From: Sisyra terminalis
Taxonomy: Eukaryota; Arthropoda; Insecta; Neuroptera; Sisyridae
Length of the DNA stretch: 64,000 nt
Assembly (NCBI GenBank): GCA_958496175.1
Contig: OY292276.1
Span: forward strand, 16,014,001 to 16,078,000
Direction of reading: 5' to 3'
Both the position numbers and the translations under genes were made by a program. Position 1 is the first letter of the stretch; each line of letters begins with the position of its first letter. The notes under the pieces are model-generated. The model ran no database searches, was not told the origin of the DNA, and saw only the letters and a list, made by a program, of their open reading frames with translations. Shown in pieces: positions 50,509-63,509 of the stretch.

Positions 50509-52682
50509 GATTTTTTTTTCGAAAAGGATCCTATAATGGTAAGAAGTTCAAAATTTAAGAGAGAATTACAATAGATTTTGGAGCCTCATAAGAAAATACG
50601 AAAAGATCTATACTCTTGAAGCAAAAAATCGCGTTTTTGCAATTTTCAGCGATTCTAACTTTTAAAATTTTTCAGTATGCAATGACATGTCAGATATATC
50701 CAAAGAACTAATCAATACAACGGTAAGTTCCCAATATTATTATATAGCAGCAATAGACAAATTTTGCATAAAATCGATTAAAAGCAACAGTTTTAGATTA
50801 AAAAAATATATTCAAATATAATTTTATTAAAAACATAGATATATTTAACACTGAAATATTCGTAATGCTTGTAAAATTTAAACATTAATTATACTCTTTT
50901 TGGAATAAAAAAATCAATTTTGATATGCTAATTTTATGCTGATTACGTTTATTAAATTTATACATAAAGAAAAAATATTTCAATTTGAAAAATAAGTTTT
51001 TTTTCTTAACTATAACTTTTTGCACTTGAAATGGAAATAAAATACTACTTTCGCGTCTTTAAGATTCATTTATATTGCTGTAAAATTATTTTAATTTATA
51101 TTCTGTTAGATGTTCTTTTCCATTGCTCTTGAAAAATAAAATGAAGCGATGTTATATTTACTTCTGCTCTTAGGAAATAATAAAAATCTTAACGTCGCTT
51201 GAAAATTTCAATTTCTTATTTCCTATTTAATTTCTCCCATTTATTTGAAGTGTTACACAAATAAGACAGTCATATCTTTTAATTGATTATTTCTCGTTTT
51301 TTTCCGTCGTTTTTGAGAATAATTTTCTTGTTTTTATTTGTTTTTCTGATTGCTCTATTTGACTTTTTGAATGGAATATTTTTTTTTAAAAAAACACTTT
51401 TTTTTTGAAGAAATGGAATAGATATACAAGTACTACATATAGTTTTGAGATACCACTTCTCAGAAAAGTAAGTTAATGTTTTTCACAAATCCTTCAAGAG
51501 AATTGATTCGTAAAATGATGTCTGCAACCTAAACATAAATCATGTAAGATACTTGGCCAAATAGACGAATCAAACTAAACTATAATGATATTCTTTTTAT
51601 GTGTTTCAACTACGGAATCCTAAAAAGGATTCTTATAATGTTCTTTCGAACATTTGGTTGACAAAACGAAGTTAAAATATTAAAACTTTTTATAAACTTT
51701 TGATAATTCATACAAATAATCATGCAAAATTTTTTCGCAGACTTTAACCATTTGAAATACTACTAAATAAAGATAGAATTTCTAAGAACACCATTTACAA
51801 AAATCATAAATTTTCGAGATTTTCTTTACTGGCTTTAACAAATTTAAGCTTTGTCGATCAAACTACAAGACAATTAGAGATAAGATACATGCAACGAGTA
51901 AAAAAATCTGATGTGGGAAAACATGCAATGAAAACACAGCTAATATTTGCTAATGTAAAAATTCGAAAAAAAAATCACTGCATCTAGAGATTGTGCATAT
52001 AATTTTCAAAAGTAGAGGAGAAATACCAAGTTGAGAAATTCGGCCGATTCAGAGTTTGGAGCTTTTCGGGTCGCTCCGAAGAGTTTGAGAAAAAATAAAA
52101 ATGATCCTCCTTCCCAAGTGAAAAATTTGGCATATTTTTTTTTCATTCGCAATGTGATTTGTCAATAAGGGAAGTGGAAGGTGTGTTATTCGTTTTATTA
52201 TTTGTTATCATTTTTTGAATGACAACTCTTACAAGGAGACCTTTAATCTCTGTAGGTTTTTATTGTTTTCGAAGAGAAAAGAAGTCAAAACTTTTAGCCA
52301 AATCTAATATTTTTGGCTAAATCTTTCTACTTTCTTTTTAACTGTAGATTTTTCGAGATCTTTGTAAATATTGCGTATATATGTGAACATAGTATCCACA
52401 ATCTTTGCAAAATATCAATGTTTGACCTGTTAGTGATTTTACACATTACAGGTTCCTAGCCTAAAATATTACAACTCTTACATTAATCTAAAGATAATAT
52501 CTAGTTGACCAATGTCAACCAGAGAATAGGAACTAAATATACATAAAAATTAAAATCAAAATAAATTAAATCATAAAAAGTACATTAGTAGAACATATAC
52601 ACTTAATGCTAAGTTAGTTGTTTTCACACACACGTTCAAAATATATTATACAAATTCATGAAATATTAAATTGAATTAAAAT

Positions 52683-53482
52683 CATTCCTTTTTAGTCTCT
52701 TTAACGCGGGTTGTATAATAGCTTGAACGGCTAAATCGTTCGGGTGTAGTCCCACTCGTTCCACATATTTATTTTTTGATTTTTTTATATAATTTATCAG
52801 TTTCGATATTCAGGTCCCTTAGGATTATTTCATTTTTAACGTATCTTCCCACTCCCAGAAAAGATGAAAAGATCTCAGAATCCGCGCCTGGCACCTCTCG
52901 ATAATCCTTACATTACTGAGTTTTGCAGTCCTCCATAATTGAGCTCCATAAGCCCATGTTGGTCTCAATACTTGCTTGTAGATCAATACTTTGGAAGATA
53001 AGTCAAAAGCTGAGCTTTTTCCTACCAACCAGTTAATTTGGCATTGGAGAATTTTCAACTGAGCTGCTTTTTTGTTTATATACGCCCTCCAGTTCAGCCG
53101 CCGATCCAATTAAAATCCTAAATATCTCACTACGTCAGTATTTGTCAGCCTATGATCATTTATTGTTATGGGCCCGCATGACTTTGGCCTTAAGGTGAAT
53201 GTGACCAGTTTTGACTTGGTCTCATTTATTCCAATGCCCCACTTGTTTGCCCACTCGCAAATTTTATCAACATGGGCCTGCAACTCCCTCGTGGCAATGC
53301 ACAAATTGGGACTCGCATATAGCACTGCCGTATCATCCGCAAATGTCGCCGTCATGATTTTTTTGTCCCAAGGGAGATCGGCGGTGAAAATAATGAACAG
53401 TGTTGGTCCAAGAACACTACCTTGAGGAACTTCTGCTGAGATATTATACTTCTGACTTAAGTCAGATCGAAGCTGATTAAAA
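52683..53482 (-). pseudogene. Jockey-type LINE reverse transcriptase relic, 5'-truncated
   Basis: Read on the minus strand from about 53482: QLRSDLSQKYNISAEVPQGS, then VLGPTLF, the catalytic FADD motif (in TATFADDTAVLYA, about 53342), CEWANKWGIGINETKSKLVT, VRYLGF, then after one in-frame TAA, LDRRLNWRAYI, LRPTWAYGAQLW and ARILRSF. A second disruption near 52760 shifts the frame to KYVERVGLHPNDLAV and KRLKRNDF, the normal ORF2 C-terminus. This order (SxVPQGSVLGP, FADD, WxxxWxIxxNxxK, YLG-x-x-LDxRLxW, W-x-Y-G-x-Q-L-W, HPN-x-LA, RLKR) is diagnostic of the Jockey clade. The endonuclease and early RT are absent, and there is at least one stop and one frameshift. Confidence 0.9.
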
Positions 53483-53740
53483 AAAATGAATGTGCGAGGC
53501 TGGAATAATCAGGTTAAAGCTCATAAAGGCTGTAGAGCCAGAAGAAAAAGAAAAAAGAATTGGCTACTTGTCTTAAAAATAAACCAAAATTTAAAAAAAA
53601 TCAAGAATAAAAATATATCGATTTTTACAACTAAAAGTAACAGAAAACCAAATATATATAATTAAAAAACGATTTTAGTTATGATGAATTTTTCTTTTAT
53701 TTACTTATCTTGGTTGACCTCTGGAGATGACGCTTGACGA

Positions 53741-53803
53741 AGCCTTGGGTTAGGTTTGTATGCGAAGGCTTGGCAATCAACAACTAACTAAAGGCTAACC
53801 CAA
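53741..53803. repeat. Paired inverted repeats upstream of the Jockey relic
   Basis: TTGGGTTAG (53745-53753) is matched by CTAACCCAA (53795-53803), and AAGCCTT (53740-53746) by AAGGCTT (53765-53771). It follows a CTGGAGATGACGC segment and may be part of another small repeat. No ends were defined. Confidence 0.4.
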
Positions 53804-54399
53804 TTGTGAGTATTCGGAGTCCTTTTAGATGAAGGAAAGGTCTTTTTAAAATTCAGGAAGATCCATCATTGTTCCGTTTATGTAGAATAGAATTTTATTG
53901 TTAAGTTATTCATTCCTTTAGGAGTATTATTTGTGAATAAGTTTATATTTTTTCATAAAATTTTTATGCTAAAATAACTTTTTGAAACAATATATCATTT
54001 ATTGGTTGAACATACATAGTAGAAATTAATTTAAATGACTCCATTTAACGCTAATAATTATTTAAACACTATCACAAAACGATGTTAAAGCTGCACTGAC
54101 TTGAAACTCGCATTTATTTACAAAATGCGTACTTCTTTGAAGATAACAGCAAAATAATTTCTACGTAGACATAAAATTTAATGTTATACTGTAATTAATT
54201 CAAATATTACCATAATTAAAAGCATATTGCGCTTTACAATATTGAATGTGTTATTTGTGCAAAAGCTCACATTTGCAACTAGTTATTATGAATGACTTTT
54301 ATGTCGTAATTATATATTATTATAACGAGAAGTGTAACACATCTATGGAAGTACGAAACAGAGGGCGGTATTCATGTTACTAAGTAATAAAGTCGTTAT

Positions 54400-54622
54400 C
54401 TAAGAATATCCGGTTAGCAAGAGACTTATCGGCACCACGCCCGAACGCCGGACGTAAGGACGAGGAGTTCATTTCATCGACCAGGATGCGTTATCACCCG
54501 TGGTTAGCCTGGAGTTCGTTAATGGTACATTATTATGACCAACTTTTCGTAATAACAAACGGAAAATCAGCTTTTGACATGCAAAAGTTTCCTCCTTTAT
54601 TTAATTCGTAAATGATTTCGTT
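54400..54622 (+). other. Richer-G+C island with a 70-codon open frame, unidentified
   Basis: Around 54410-54525 the composition rises sharply (CACGCCCGAACGCCGGACGT and nearby). One + frame is open from about 54385 through SKNIRLARDLSAPRPNAGRK, then MRYHPWLAWSSLMVHYYDQL, to a stop near 54609. No domain or splice frame is recognised. A conserved non-coding element, an exon or a fragment of a horizontally mobile sequence are all possible. Confidence 0.2.
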
Positions 54623-55695
54623 TTGTCAACCATAACGATGATTCTTACGATTTCCGGAGTTTTCATTAAACATTGACTGTATCACGATGGGCTGTAAATC
54701 ATAAACACGTTAGTAAAAAGTTTTCTTTTTAATTTAAAACCTCGGGGAAAATAGAATAGAATAAACATGCTTGTGCTGTTGTATGTAAGGAGAAAATAAT
54801 AGTGCTATTTTCCTTAAATAAAAAGATAACGATCAACAAGAGATTCATGAAAATGTAAAGTTTTAAAGTTTAAACTAGGCCAACATTTATGTATTGAAGT
54901 TTTTAATTTCTTTTCTTTGGACTAACAATGGCTTTAAATTGCAACGGCTTAGGATTGAAAAGTTTCCACTGAAAATAATAAGACAACAAAAAAGTTTTTT
55001 TTTTATTATTTCTGCTAAATTAAATACGTAAACAAACGACCGAATTAAACTAATTTCTCTATTAAAAATCATAAAATTTTGTTTGCAAAAAAAATACTCA
55101 AAAGAACAATGATTCATTTGAAAACGCAGATCGATCTTAATTCGATAATAAAAAGCACCGAGTACGTTAAACCTAATTTAAAATCTAATCAGAAAATTTT
55201 GATCTGCAAATAACTACAATGGGAACTCTGAAGAACAAAAGCAAAAAGCACATAAGTATGCGCTTCCATTTCATAAAAAAAGTTCAATTCAAATTTTACG
55301 ATATCGTAGACACGACTTCATTACGTTGTAAATCTTCACGAAACCCTTCAAACCAACTGTAGGGCTTTTATGAAACAGTTGTCTGTTCAGGCGAAAATAA
55401 ACTAAAAACAAATTACGTATTCGTTAACGTCAACACAACAAAATACATTTTGAAATATTACTCTGCCAGCTTGTATTAAATTTTTAATAAAAACTAACTT
55501 GTGAAACTCTTAAACATTTATTAAAATGAATTTGAATTTTTTTTTTTGTTCATTGAAAAACAAAACCGTTTTACATAAATGACTGCTTTACCATAATCAT
55601 ATTATCTGAAGCAATCAATAATGCTTCAATTTTAAGCTTCAAATACAATTATATAAACAATTAATTCTCTATTTTTTTCTTCAAAACATTTTAGC

Positions 55696-55957
55696 CAGTG
55701 GCGGATTTATCAACAGGCTTAATAGGCTGAAGCCTAGGGTGGCAAATCTTTGAGGGCAGCAAATGTGGCTTTAAAATGTGTTAATCACAGGAAAAGTTGA
55801 TGTAATAATGATGATAGAACAAAAATTACAATTTTAATAATAGAATATTTGTATTTATAATAATATGATTGCGAAATAGGATATCGAATTTCCAAAACCA
55901 GTAGGGGCGGCGAAAATTGAATAGCTAACTGGTGGCAAATTTGTAAATCCGTCACTG
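55696..55957. mobile_element. hAT MITE with perfect 8-bp target duplication
   Basis: The left end, CAGTGGCGGATTTATCAACA, and the reverse complement of the right end, CAGTGACGGATTTACAAATT, share 13 of the first 14 bases. The element is flanked by ATTTTAGC on both sides (55688-55695 and 55958-55965), an exact 8-bp duplication as made by hAT transposases. Inside, GGCTGAAGCCTAGGGTGGCA and, near the right end, GTAGGGGCGGCG are typical of a widespread insect hAT miniature type. It is 262 bp with no coding sequence, and the intact duplication suggests a fairly recent insertion. Confidence 0.9.
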
Positions 55958-57039
55958 ATTTTAGCGCTTCATACATTTAACAAAAACTATTTTATTTTAA
56001 ATGTCATTTAGTTTAACTATATTAAAAATTTATTAGAAATATTTTAAATTCGATAAAAGGCATTCAATAGAGAGCTCATTAATTTGAAACTAATGCAAAA
56101 TAAAAAAAATATCTTTTTGCCGATATTTGATTTTAATATGACGGAAATTTAATTTTTTCCTCGTTCCATTAAGTTTTTTATCATTAGGATTTCCTTTATA
56201 CACACTCTATATATATGCTCCTCAATTATAAAATTTCCGTCAGAACTAATATCAATGCTGTCTATATTAAAATTGGTATATTGATTGGTACATGTTTATA
56301 TTTGTGATATCAAGTGGTGGTAACGGAATGTGATTCCAAATCTTGAAAAAATATTTTTAACTAAAAATTGAACCAACAAATAAAACAACAGCAGAAAGAA
56401 AAGTTGGTGTCAAACTATCAACATGCCAATAGCACAGTATTATAAGCCAATCTTCAGTTGTCATCAATTCATGTCTTGAAAAATTAATAAACATTCAACT
56501 ACTTAAGATTAATTTGGGACCTTTGTTATTAAGATTTTATTCTTATTTATATATACATTAGTCTGTGCTTTGCAGTTCTCATGAGTTGTTTATGAATAGA
56601 GCTTTTCATTGTCGAATTTTTCTATTCCAAGATAATTTTTTTCTTTCTATTTCTCGTTTTTCCTCGATCTATTCCTTAGAGCTGAGAATATTGGTATTTG
56701 TCATTCCTCAGCAAATAACCCAGGTAAGCTGTCTTGCGAATTTTTATTATATAGCAAAACTTGCATTCTCTATTCTCGAAAGTCTTCTTCTAAAGTAGAT
56801 GTATGCCAGATGTATGCAATATCCAAGGGATTTTAAGAATTTTACGGAATGTCCACATCTTGAAAGCCTCTGTCGTATTGATCATAGATATTTTTTGTTA
56901 GTTCTATTCTTTAGTAAAAAATATATTTTTTTAACTTATTTTTTTACTTTCTTATATTTATACTATGAAATAAAAATTTACAATTTAAAAACTTTTTTTG
57001 AGTAAGGAAAAAATGTACTTCTCTAATATTCTTTAAATC

Positions 57040-57375
57040 AAATCTATTTTTTCTGCTGTCTTTGAATAGTTATACTGTTTGTACAATATATAAAATATAT
57101 TGTCTTCATATTTTTGTAATGTCTTTTAGATAAATTTAAACGAAAGTTCAAACAAATCTATTGCTGACGTTTTTCTCAGGTACGTATTTCGTGGCACATC
57201 ACATAGTTGTAACAGAGCAATCTAATACTACTGAAGAAGATTACTTGGCAATCAAAATACGTATCGTGGTAATACGTCAGCAATACATTTGTTTAACCTT
57301 TTGTTAAAATTTATGTTTATAATTACTATTTGTAAATTATACTACATAAAGACCACAATATATTTAATAAAATAA
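57040..57375 (+). repeat. Copy 2 of the dispersed Penelope-like repeat, with nested inverted repeats
   Basis: This is the more complete relative of 30138-30440. It carries an outer perfect 12-bp inverted repeat, TATTGCTGACGT (57159-57170) with ACGTCAGCAATA (57274-57285), and an inner one, TACGTATTT (57181-57189) with AAATACGTA (57255-57263), extendable by a G-U and a G-C pair. Between the inner arms lies CTGAAGAAGATTACTTGGCA. The arrangement TACGTATTTCG...CTGAAGAAGA...GGCAATCAAAATACGTATC resembles non-coding parts of Penelope-like retroelements (CTGAAGATGAC...GTCGAAACG style). No Penelope RT or GIY-YIG coding was found alongside. The family assignment is an inference. Confidence 0.6.
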
Positions 57376-58413
57376 TGTATAATCTGTTAGCTTTAAACGT
57401 TTTTTAGATAACTTTTGTTTAGTAACCAAAAAAGAGGAGGTTTTCAATTTGACTCATATTTCTTATGAAAAAAAAAACATCATTTTTGTCAGAGTAGTTC
57501 AATTTTTATGATTTTTTTGTTGAATAAGGAATTCATTGTCGTTGGTTTCTTGAAAATTTAAAACTCATCAATCCTAAGATTGAATAAAAGGCGATAAAAT
57601 GAGACAAAATCCTTGAAACAAGCACTTTTAAATAAATGCAATAGAATAGAAGAATCATTATCAGGGTAGCTGATTCAGACTTATGTTTACTTTTATTCAA
57701 ACTTAATAGTTAACTCTTCCTCTGGAACAAATGCTTACGTTTAGTTCTACTTCTGACTCCGACTTCTATCATAGTTATTATCTTGGTAAGTTTTTCTTGT
57801 AGAATTAAACATTAAGTTTAAAATCAACATACTTTATGTTCCAAAATAAAAATGCGTAAATAATTACATTTTAATTCAAAATCCTAAAGTTTAATTTTTT
57901 GCACTATAAACAATGATATGTTGTATCATTTTTAATATGTGTACCATTACTACTAAGGATTTTATTTGCAAGATTGTGTTGGTTTTTAATTTAAAATATT
58001 TCAGACATTTTAAATGTTTAAAGATAAAGAAGATACTTAATATCTTCATGTTGAACTTCTCTTTATTTCCACTTGATAAAACAGAGACGAGAGAAAGTAA
58101 AGCGATGAAAACACTTTTACATTGAACTACAACTATGAGTCATCGTAGCATGAATATGCAGAGGTGTAATTTATAGGGACAAAGAAAACTGTCTACAACT
58201 GACAATAATTGGCATCAAAATATTTCATTTCTATTCGCAAGTGTGATTTAATGTGACACCTAAATGTTACATAAGAAAAAGAAGTAAAATCACGTGATAT
58301 TTTTGTAAGATATTTGTAAAATTCCAAGTATTGTCTGTATATTTTTATATGTGATTGGTTTCTGAATAATATCGCTTATAGAAGCTCTTATTTTTAATTT
58401 GCTATAAGCCAAT

Positions 58414-58444
58414 TATCGGTACTATTATCGGTATTATATCGGTA
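58414..58444 (+). repeat. Three clustered TATCGGTA motifs
   Basis: TATCGGTA occurs at 58414-58421, 58426-58433 and 58437-58444, about one helical turn apart. A pair of CAAAACATAGGT repeats (58641-58652 and 58661-58672) lies 200 bases further on. They could be binding-site clusters or drifted microsatellite. Confidence 0.45.
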
Positions 58445-61400
58445 CATGTCTTTCTTTATCTTAAAAATATCATTGCGAAAAGAAATAGTAGAAATTGTAA
58501 CATAATTTTTCTACATAACTGCGTGATGTATTGTTCGTGAATGTTTGAAATCAAAGGTTTCATAATTTTTCATTGAAATCAATGTATGTTTAATGAGATA
58601 TCAATTGGAGCGTTGAAATTCAAACGGTTTGTAACTAAATCAAAACATAGGTGTCGATAGCAAAACATAGGTATGTTATTAAAATTGTTCTGTGCCCTAT
58701 TATTCACTTTTGACGTTGACACTTTATGCAACTTTTTATTTAAAGGTAAATAATTTAAAAGGAAAAAACAAAAAATAATAAAAGCTAATAAAAACTTTGT
58801 TGGCATATTAGTATGTTAAGACCCGAAGTCACAGGACAAGGAGCTTTGATAAGTAGACATGATTAAGTTGGACACGTTTATATTAATGTGTGTCAGAAAT
58901 AACATTAAATTTCCACAGGTTGAATTTCCAACACTTTTCAAAAGCACCAAAAATAAAAATTTTACATTATATTTCAATCAAAAGCAAAACATAATTTTTT
59001 CCAAAATTTTTTTTTAATTGATGTTGCTTGAAACTAAATTAATTTTTATAATCTGAGATTTAATATAAAAAAATAAAATATATTGCAATAAATCTTTAAA
59101 AAAATAATGTTTTTATTTTAATTTAACGTTAATTTATATTCATAAAAAGCTTTTAGTGTAACAAAAAGAGAGAATAGTTATTTAATGAAAAGGGTTCTGA
59201 AGTTCGAAAAAGCAAAGCACGAAAGGAAATTTTATTGAACCACAAATCAGAAAACTAATGAAGGATTCTACATAGCTTCGTATAATAAAACTTGAAAATA
59301 TATTGAAATAAATATTGATCCAATTTCTATTATAAGGAAAACTCAGAAATTTCACCCATGCAAAAAAAGAACTAAAAGGTATTAATGTCGTTTAAATCAA
59401 GTTGAAATTAAATTTCTAGTTTCACACTTGACTTTCCGTTGAAATTATTTCACTTTAATTCCAAATGAGATTGGAATTTCACAGAGATAAGTAATTAACT
59501 ATTTATTCAATTTCAATTAAAAGATAGAGCTTCGGTAATAGGCAAAACTAAATTGTGAAATCAAACGTGACAAAACGATTAAAAGATAGAGTTGTTTTAA
59601 TTAAATTTTTTGCTAAAATATTTTTGAAATAATGATTACTAATATTATTAAGCTTGGTACATAATAATACCGAAAATTGTACGTTTAGAATTATAAAAAC
59701 TTTACTTAATAAAAAGTTAATGATCTACATAAACGATTAAACCTTTAATTTTCGTTGGAATATCATTTTCTTAAACCCATATGGAATACAAATCTTACAA
59801 AATTTTAAAAATTCAATATAAGTTTTTGAAAAATTTGCTTCTTAAAATATAGTTCAAACGAGAATACATTTTCGAATTATAGATTTTATTATCATTATTA
59901 TAGAAAAATATTCCTGTTCAATTCTATAATTGAACTGAAAAACGAGCAAAAGTTAACGCACAACTCATAAATTGCAACAATTTAAATAAACTGCAACATT
60001 TAAAATTCAATTTATTTAAATTTAAGAATATCAGCTTTTATTGCAGGTTGTTTTACTCCAATGGGTTTTTCTTTTCAATTTGGCATGTTTTCATGGCTAT
60101 GCAAAGAAAAAACAAAAACTTTAAAAGCAATTCTTATAAAAAAATTCCACCGTTTTCTTTGGAGTAGCTTTTCGTAAAACTTACAAATTTGAATTAATGA
60201 TATTGTGTTTTAAGCAACCTAATAAAATTGAGTATTATGTGTTCAATAAATTTATTGTTTATAAGACTTTATAATAGAACTTCATCGTAAGAAGCGTCAT
60301 CGAATACATTATCGTTTCTACATTGACTTCGTATTGAAAACCATATAGAAATCAAACTTTTGAAACTCCTTATTTTTTTTTTATAATACAAACTGAAGAA
60401 AGGAAGTAAAAAAAAATAAATCCTCCCTATCCTTGGTAATCAACTTATATCTCTTTTTCTGTAAATAGTATAGCACCAAATGGTATTTTTTATAGTTTTT
60501 GTGAAATTATTTATGGGAAAGAAAGGTTCAATAATTAACATTAAACTATTGAAATTTTTGAAAAACAACGAAATCTTTCGGTGTGTTTTGTGCCTCGAAA
60601 AATTTAATTCAAAAGTTGTCCCAAAAAGCCCTATGTAGTTCTTAGAAGTCTTGTAAAGCATTTCTTTGTATAAAAAGTATAAAAATTTCGACGAAATTTT
60701 TTCTTTCAAATTTCTCGAGCGACAAAAAACACCAATAAATAAAGTTTTTTTTAATATTTTAGAAAATCCAATATTTAAAAAAATATTCCCTATTGAGCAT
60801 TTTCTTTAAGCTGCGTTAGCTTGGGAAAATATGCGGCTGACAAAGTTAATTCTTTTAAATATTATGAACCACAAAAGAAAGCCTTAATATTTCGTAATAA
60901 TTTTTACTAATATCAAAAGTCCAATGCTAATCAGATAGACATAACAAAAGTATACTGAAAAATCCACCATGATAAGTTTTTTTTTTGAAAGGAATAAAAT
61001 TTGTCCTCCATTTATATAATTTGTATTCTAATTTGTTAATAAATTGGCAATGAAAAGTATAAACAAAAACCGTTGTAATTGGTGAACTCAAAAATTTCTG
61101 TTACTTTCAAGTTGTACAAAGGTTTTTTTTTCTTTTTGATTCTATTGGATATTATAATCAATATGTGTAACGAACAAAAGCTTATAAATAATACGAATTG
61201 ATGATATTATTCGATATAATTGATAAGAAAAAAAAAGGTTTCAACGTAGTTAGAAACAGTTCCTGCACCGAGAAGCATGTAAAGTGTCGCGTTACACATA
61301 CATAATACTCAGGAAAAACCGTATATAAATTTTATTTTTTTCTTTTTATTGAAAAAAAAAATCAATTACTTTTGAGTATACAACTCGAACATTTCATTGT

Positions 61401-63305
61401 ATACTTGAAAGGTGAGAGAATAAACACACCTTTTATGACTTTAGAAAAGCATATCTCCGAATATTGATTTAAATATTTTTTGAACTTTTAAATTTTTAAT
61501 TTTCTTTATTATTGAAAAGACTTAAAAGCACTGCTGTGTGGCATTTTTGCAGTTATTTTTTTTTCCTACCCACAATTGCATTGTTGATTTTTACGTTTAT
61601 ATAGTTGTTAAAAATTTGTAGAAAGCACCTTCTTTCCAAATGAATGCATTTTTAAATAGTTACATCATTCATTTTCAAAATTGTTTAAGTCATTTCAATT
61701 GAACTCCATACGAAAATCGTTGTATTTGTTACCAAAGACCAGCTTATGATGAAATTTGAACACTTAAATTTGCACAATTTTTTAATTTAATATAAGTTTT
61801 TGTTGCAAGTTGCAACAGTAATGATTTCTTTAGTATTCAAACTTATACTCTTATAATTGGAAAAATGTCAGTATATGATCCATCTGTGAAAAGGACTTAA
61901 CCTTCTTTCAAAATAAATATCCCACTTATAAAACTGAAGTCAAATATCTCCAAAGCTGGAAATACATAGAGTTACTGTACAAATTTATTGCCGAGGCATA
62001 CGCTAATTGAAAAGTTTCTCAGTTCTATTTTTTAATATTCCTAGTATGGTTTAGCCTTTCGAACAGATGATTTGGCAGAAAAAGAGAATGGGTTTTTTAA
62101 CTAATATTTAAAAGAAGAGTGTTTTTTTTTTAAATAAACCCCTTATTTTAGCACAAATAATTTATCTGAAATAAGAAGTGATAATAACAGTGTTATAATA
62201 GTGTAGTATTAATGATGAACTCAAATATTAGAAACTATTTGATTAGTAGGATTTGACTAAGGATTATCTAAGGAATTTAAAAGTATAACTATCTATTTAT
62301 AATTTCTTTCCTTTAAAAATGAGCTTATATGGAAGTTTCGGTTTCGGTCGTAAAAACTAGTTTCGGTCGGACAATAATTTAAAACTCTTAAATTAAGAGG
62401 TAACATTATTATAACTTATTCTCTGTTCATTTCTTTTGTTATTCATAATCATTAATCGTTTGATAATTCTAAAAGTAATAAACGGTGAAAAAAAAAATTA
62501 AGAAATCAAAGAGTTAACTATTTGAATACTAGTTCTTCTATCCTCGGAGCCATAGAAAATTAAAATTGACGAAGATGGAAGTCAAATATCAACTATGTAA
62601 GTTCTTAACAGTAAAAATAATACTCAAAGAATATTTTTAAAAGAGCAACAGTAAGAGAAAGCTTGTGGAAATTAATTAAAAATAACTTTCATTTCTTAAA
62701 ATTTAGTAATAAATATTATTGTTTCATTTGAATAGTAATTAGATGGAAAAAGGGAAGAAAGAAAACTAATTTTTGTTGTTTTTATATTGCAAAAACGGAA
62801 AATGTTAGCATAGTGATTGATATAAGAAACATTTGCGATTTTAACACTTGAATAAACATCTATCTCGTGTAAGCCTTAAATATGCTGACCTAGCAAATAC
62901 CCCAATATTCAGGGTTGACCGATTGTATGTGTGTATAAAATGTATAGAAACGTTAAGCCAATATTACCTACTACCTACTTTAAAATATCTTCATGATATA
63001 TTGGTTTTTTCCTTTTCATAGATAAAAATATTTAATGTATTACTTATACGCTGGAAATATATTTAGTGTAAAGGTTCCATATCTGATTTGCGGGAAAATT
63101 TATTAGAATTTTATAAGTAAGTCGAAATTTGTGAGGGTGGAACATGTTTGATAAGATTAGTGTGACATTTTAATAATTTATATTCGATTTGGGGTAGATT
63201 TAGAGATTTTTTTTTTATTCTTTGTTTGCGTTCCAATTATTTGATTGGAAGTAAGACGATGTGATTGTTAGTTTTGAAACAGAAGGGTTTTATTTTCGAG
63301 AATAG

Positions 63306-63509
63306 CTACATACGTTTGGACTCTGATAGGAACCATAATTTGCAATTTATTCGGTCGACAAGCAGGTCGAGAAGAGTAGAAAAGGTAGCTGATATTTCAC
63401 AAAGCCCGTGTGGAACAATCGATATGAACAGATACAGCAGACGCTTTCTGGCTTCACGTTGTTCGTGTCCCATTTTCACCCAACCAAACGCGGCGCATTC
63501 CCATCTCAT
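63306..63509 (-). other. Possible coding exon on the minus strand
   Basis: A G+C-richer 200-base patch. On the minus strand ATG at 63509 opens MRWECAAFGWVKMGHEQREA, followed by RKRLLYLFISIVPHGLC and ATFSTLLDLLVDRINCKLWF. From the second Met the N-terminus resembles a signal peptide: a basic RKR, a hydrophobic LLYLFISIV, then a small-residue and cysteine region. A consensus-like donor GTATGT occurs at about 63311-63306 on that strand. The + strand is also open here (63265-63552), so coding on either strand is uncertain. It could be a first coding exon of a neighbouring gene. Confidence 0.27.
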
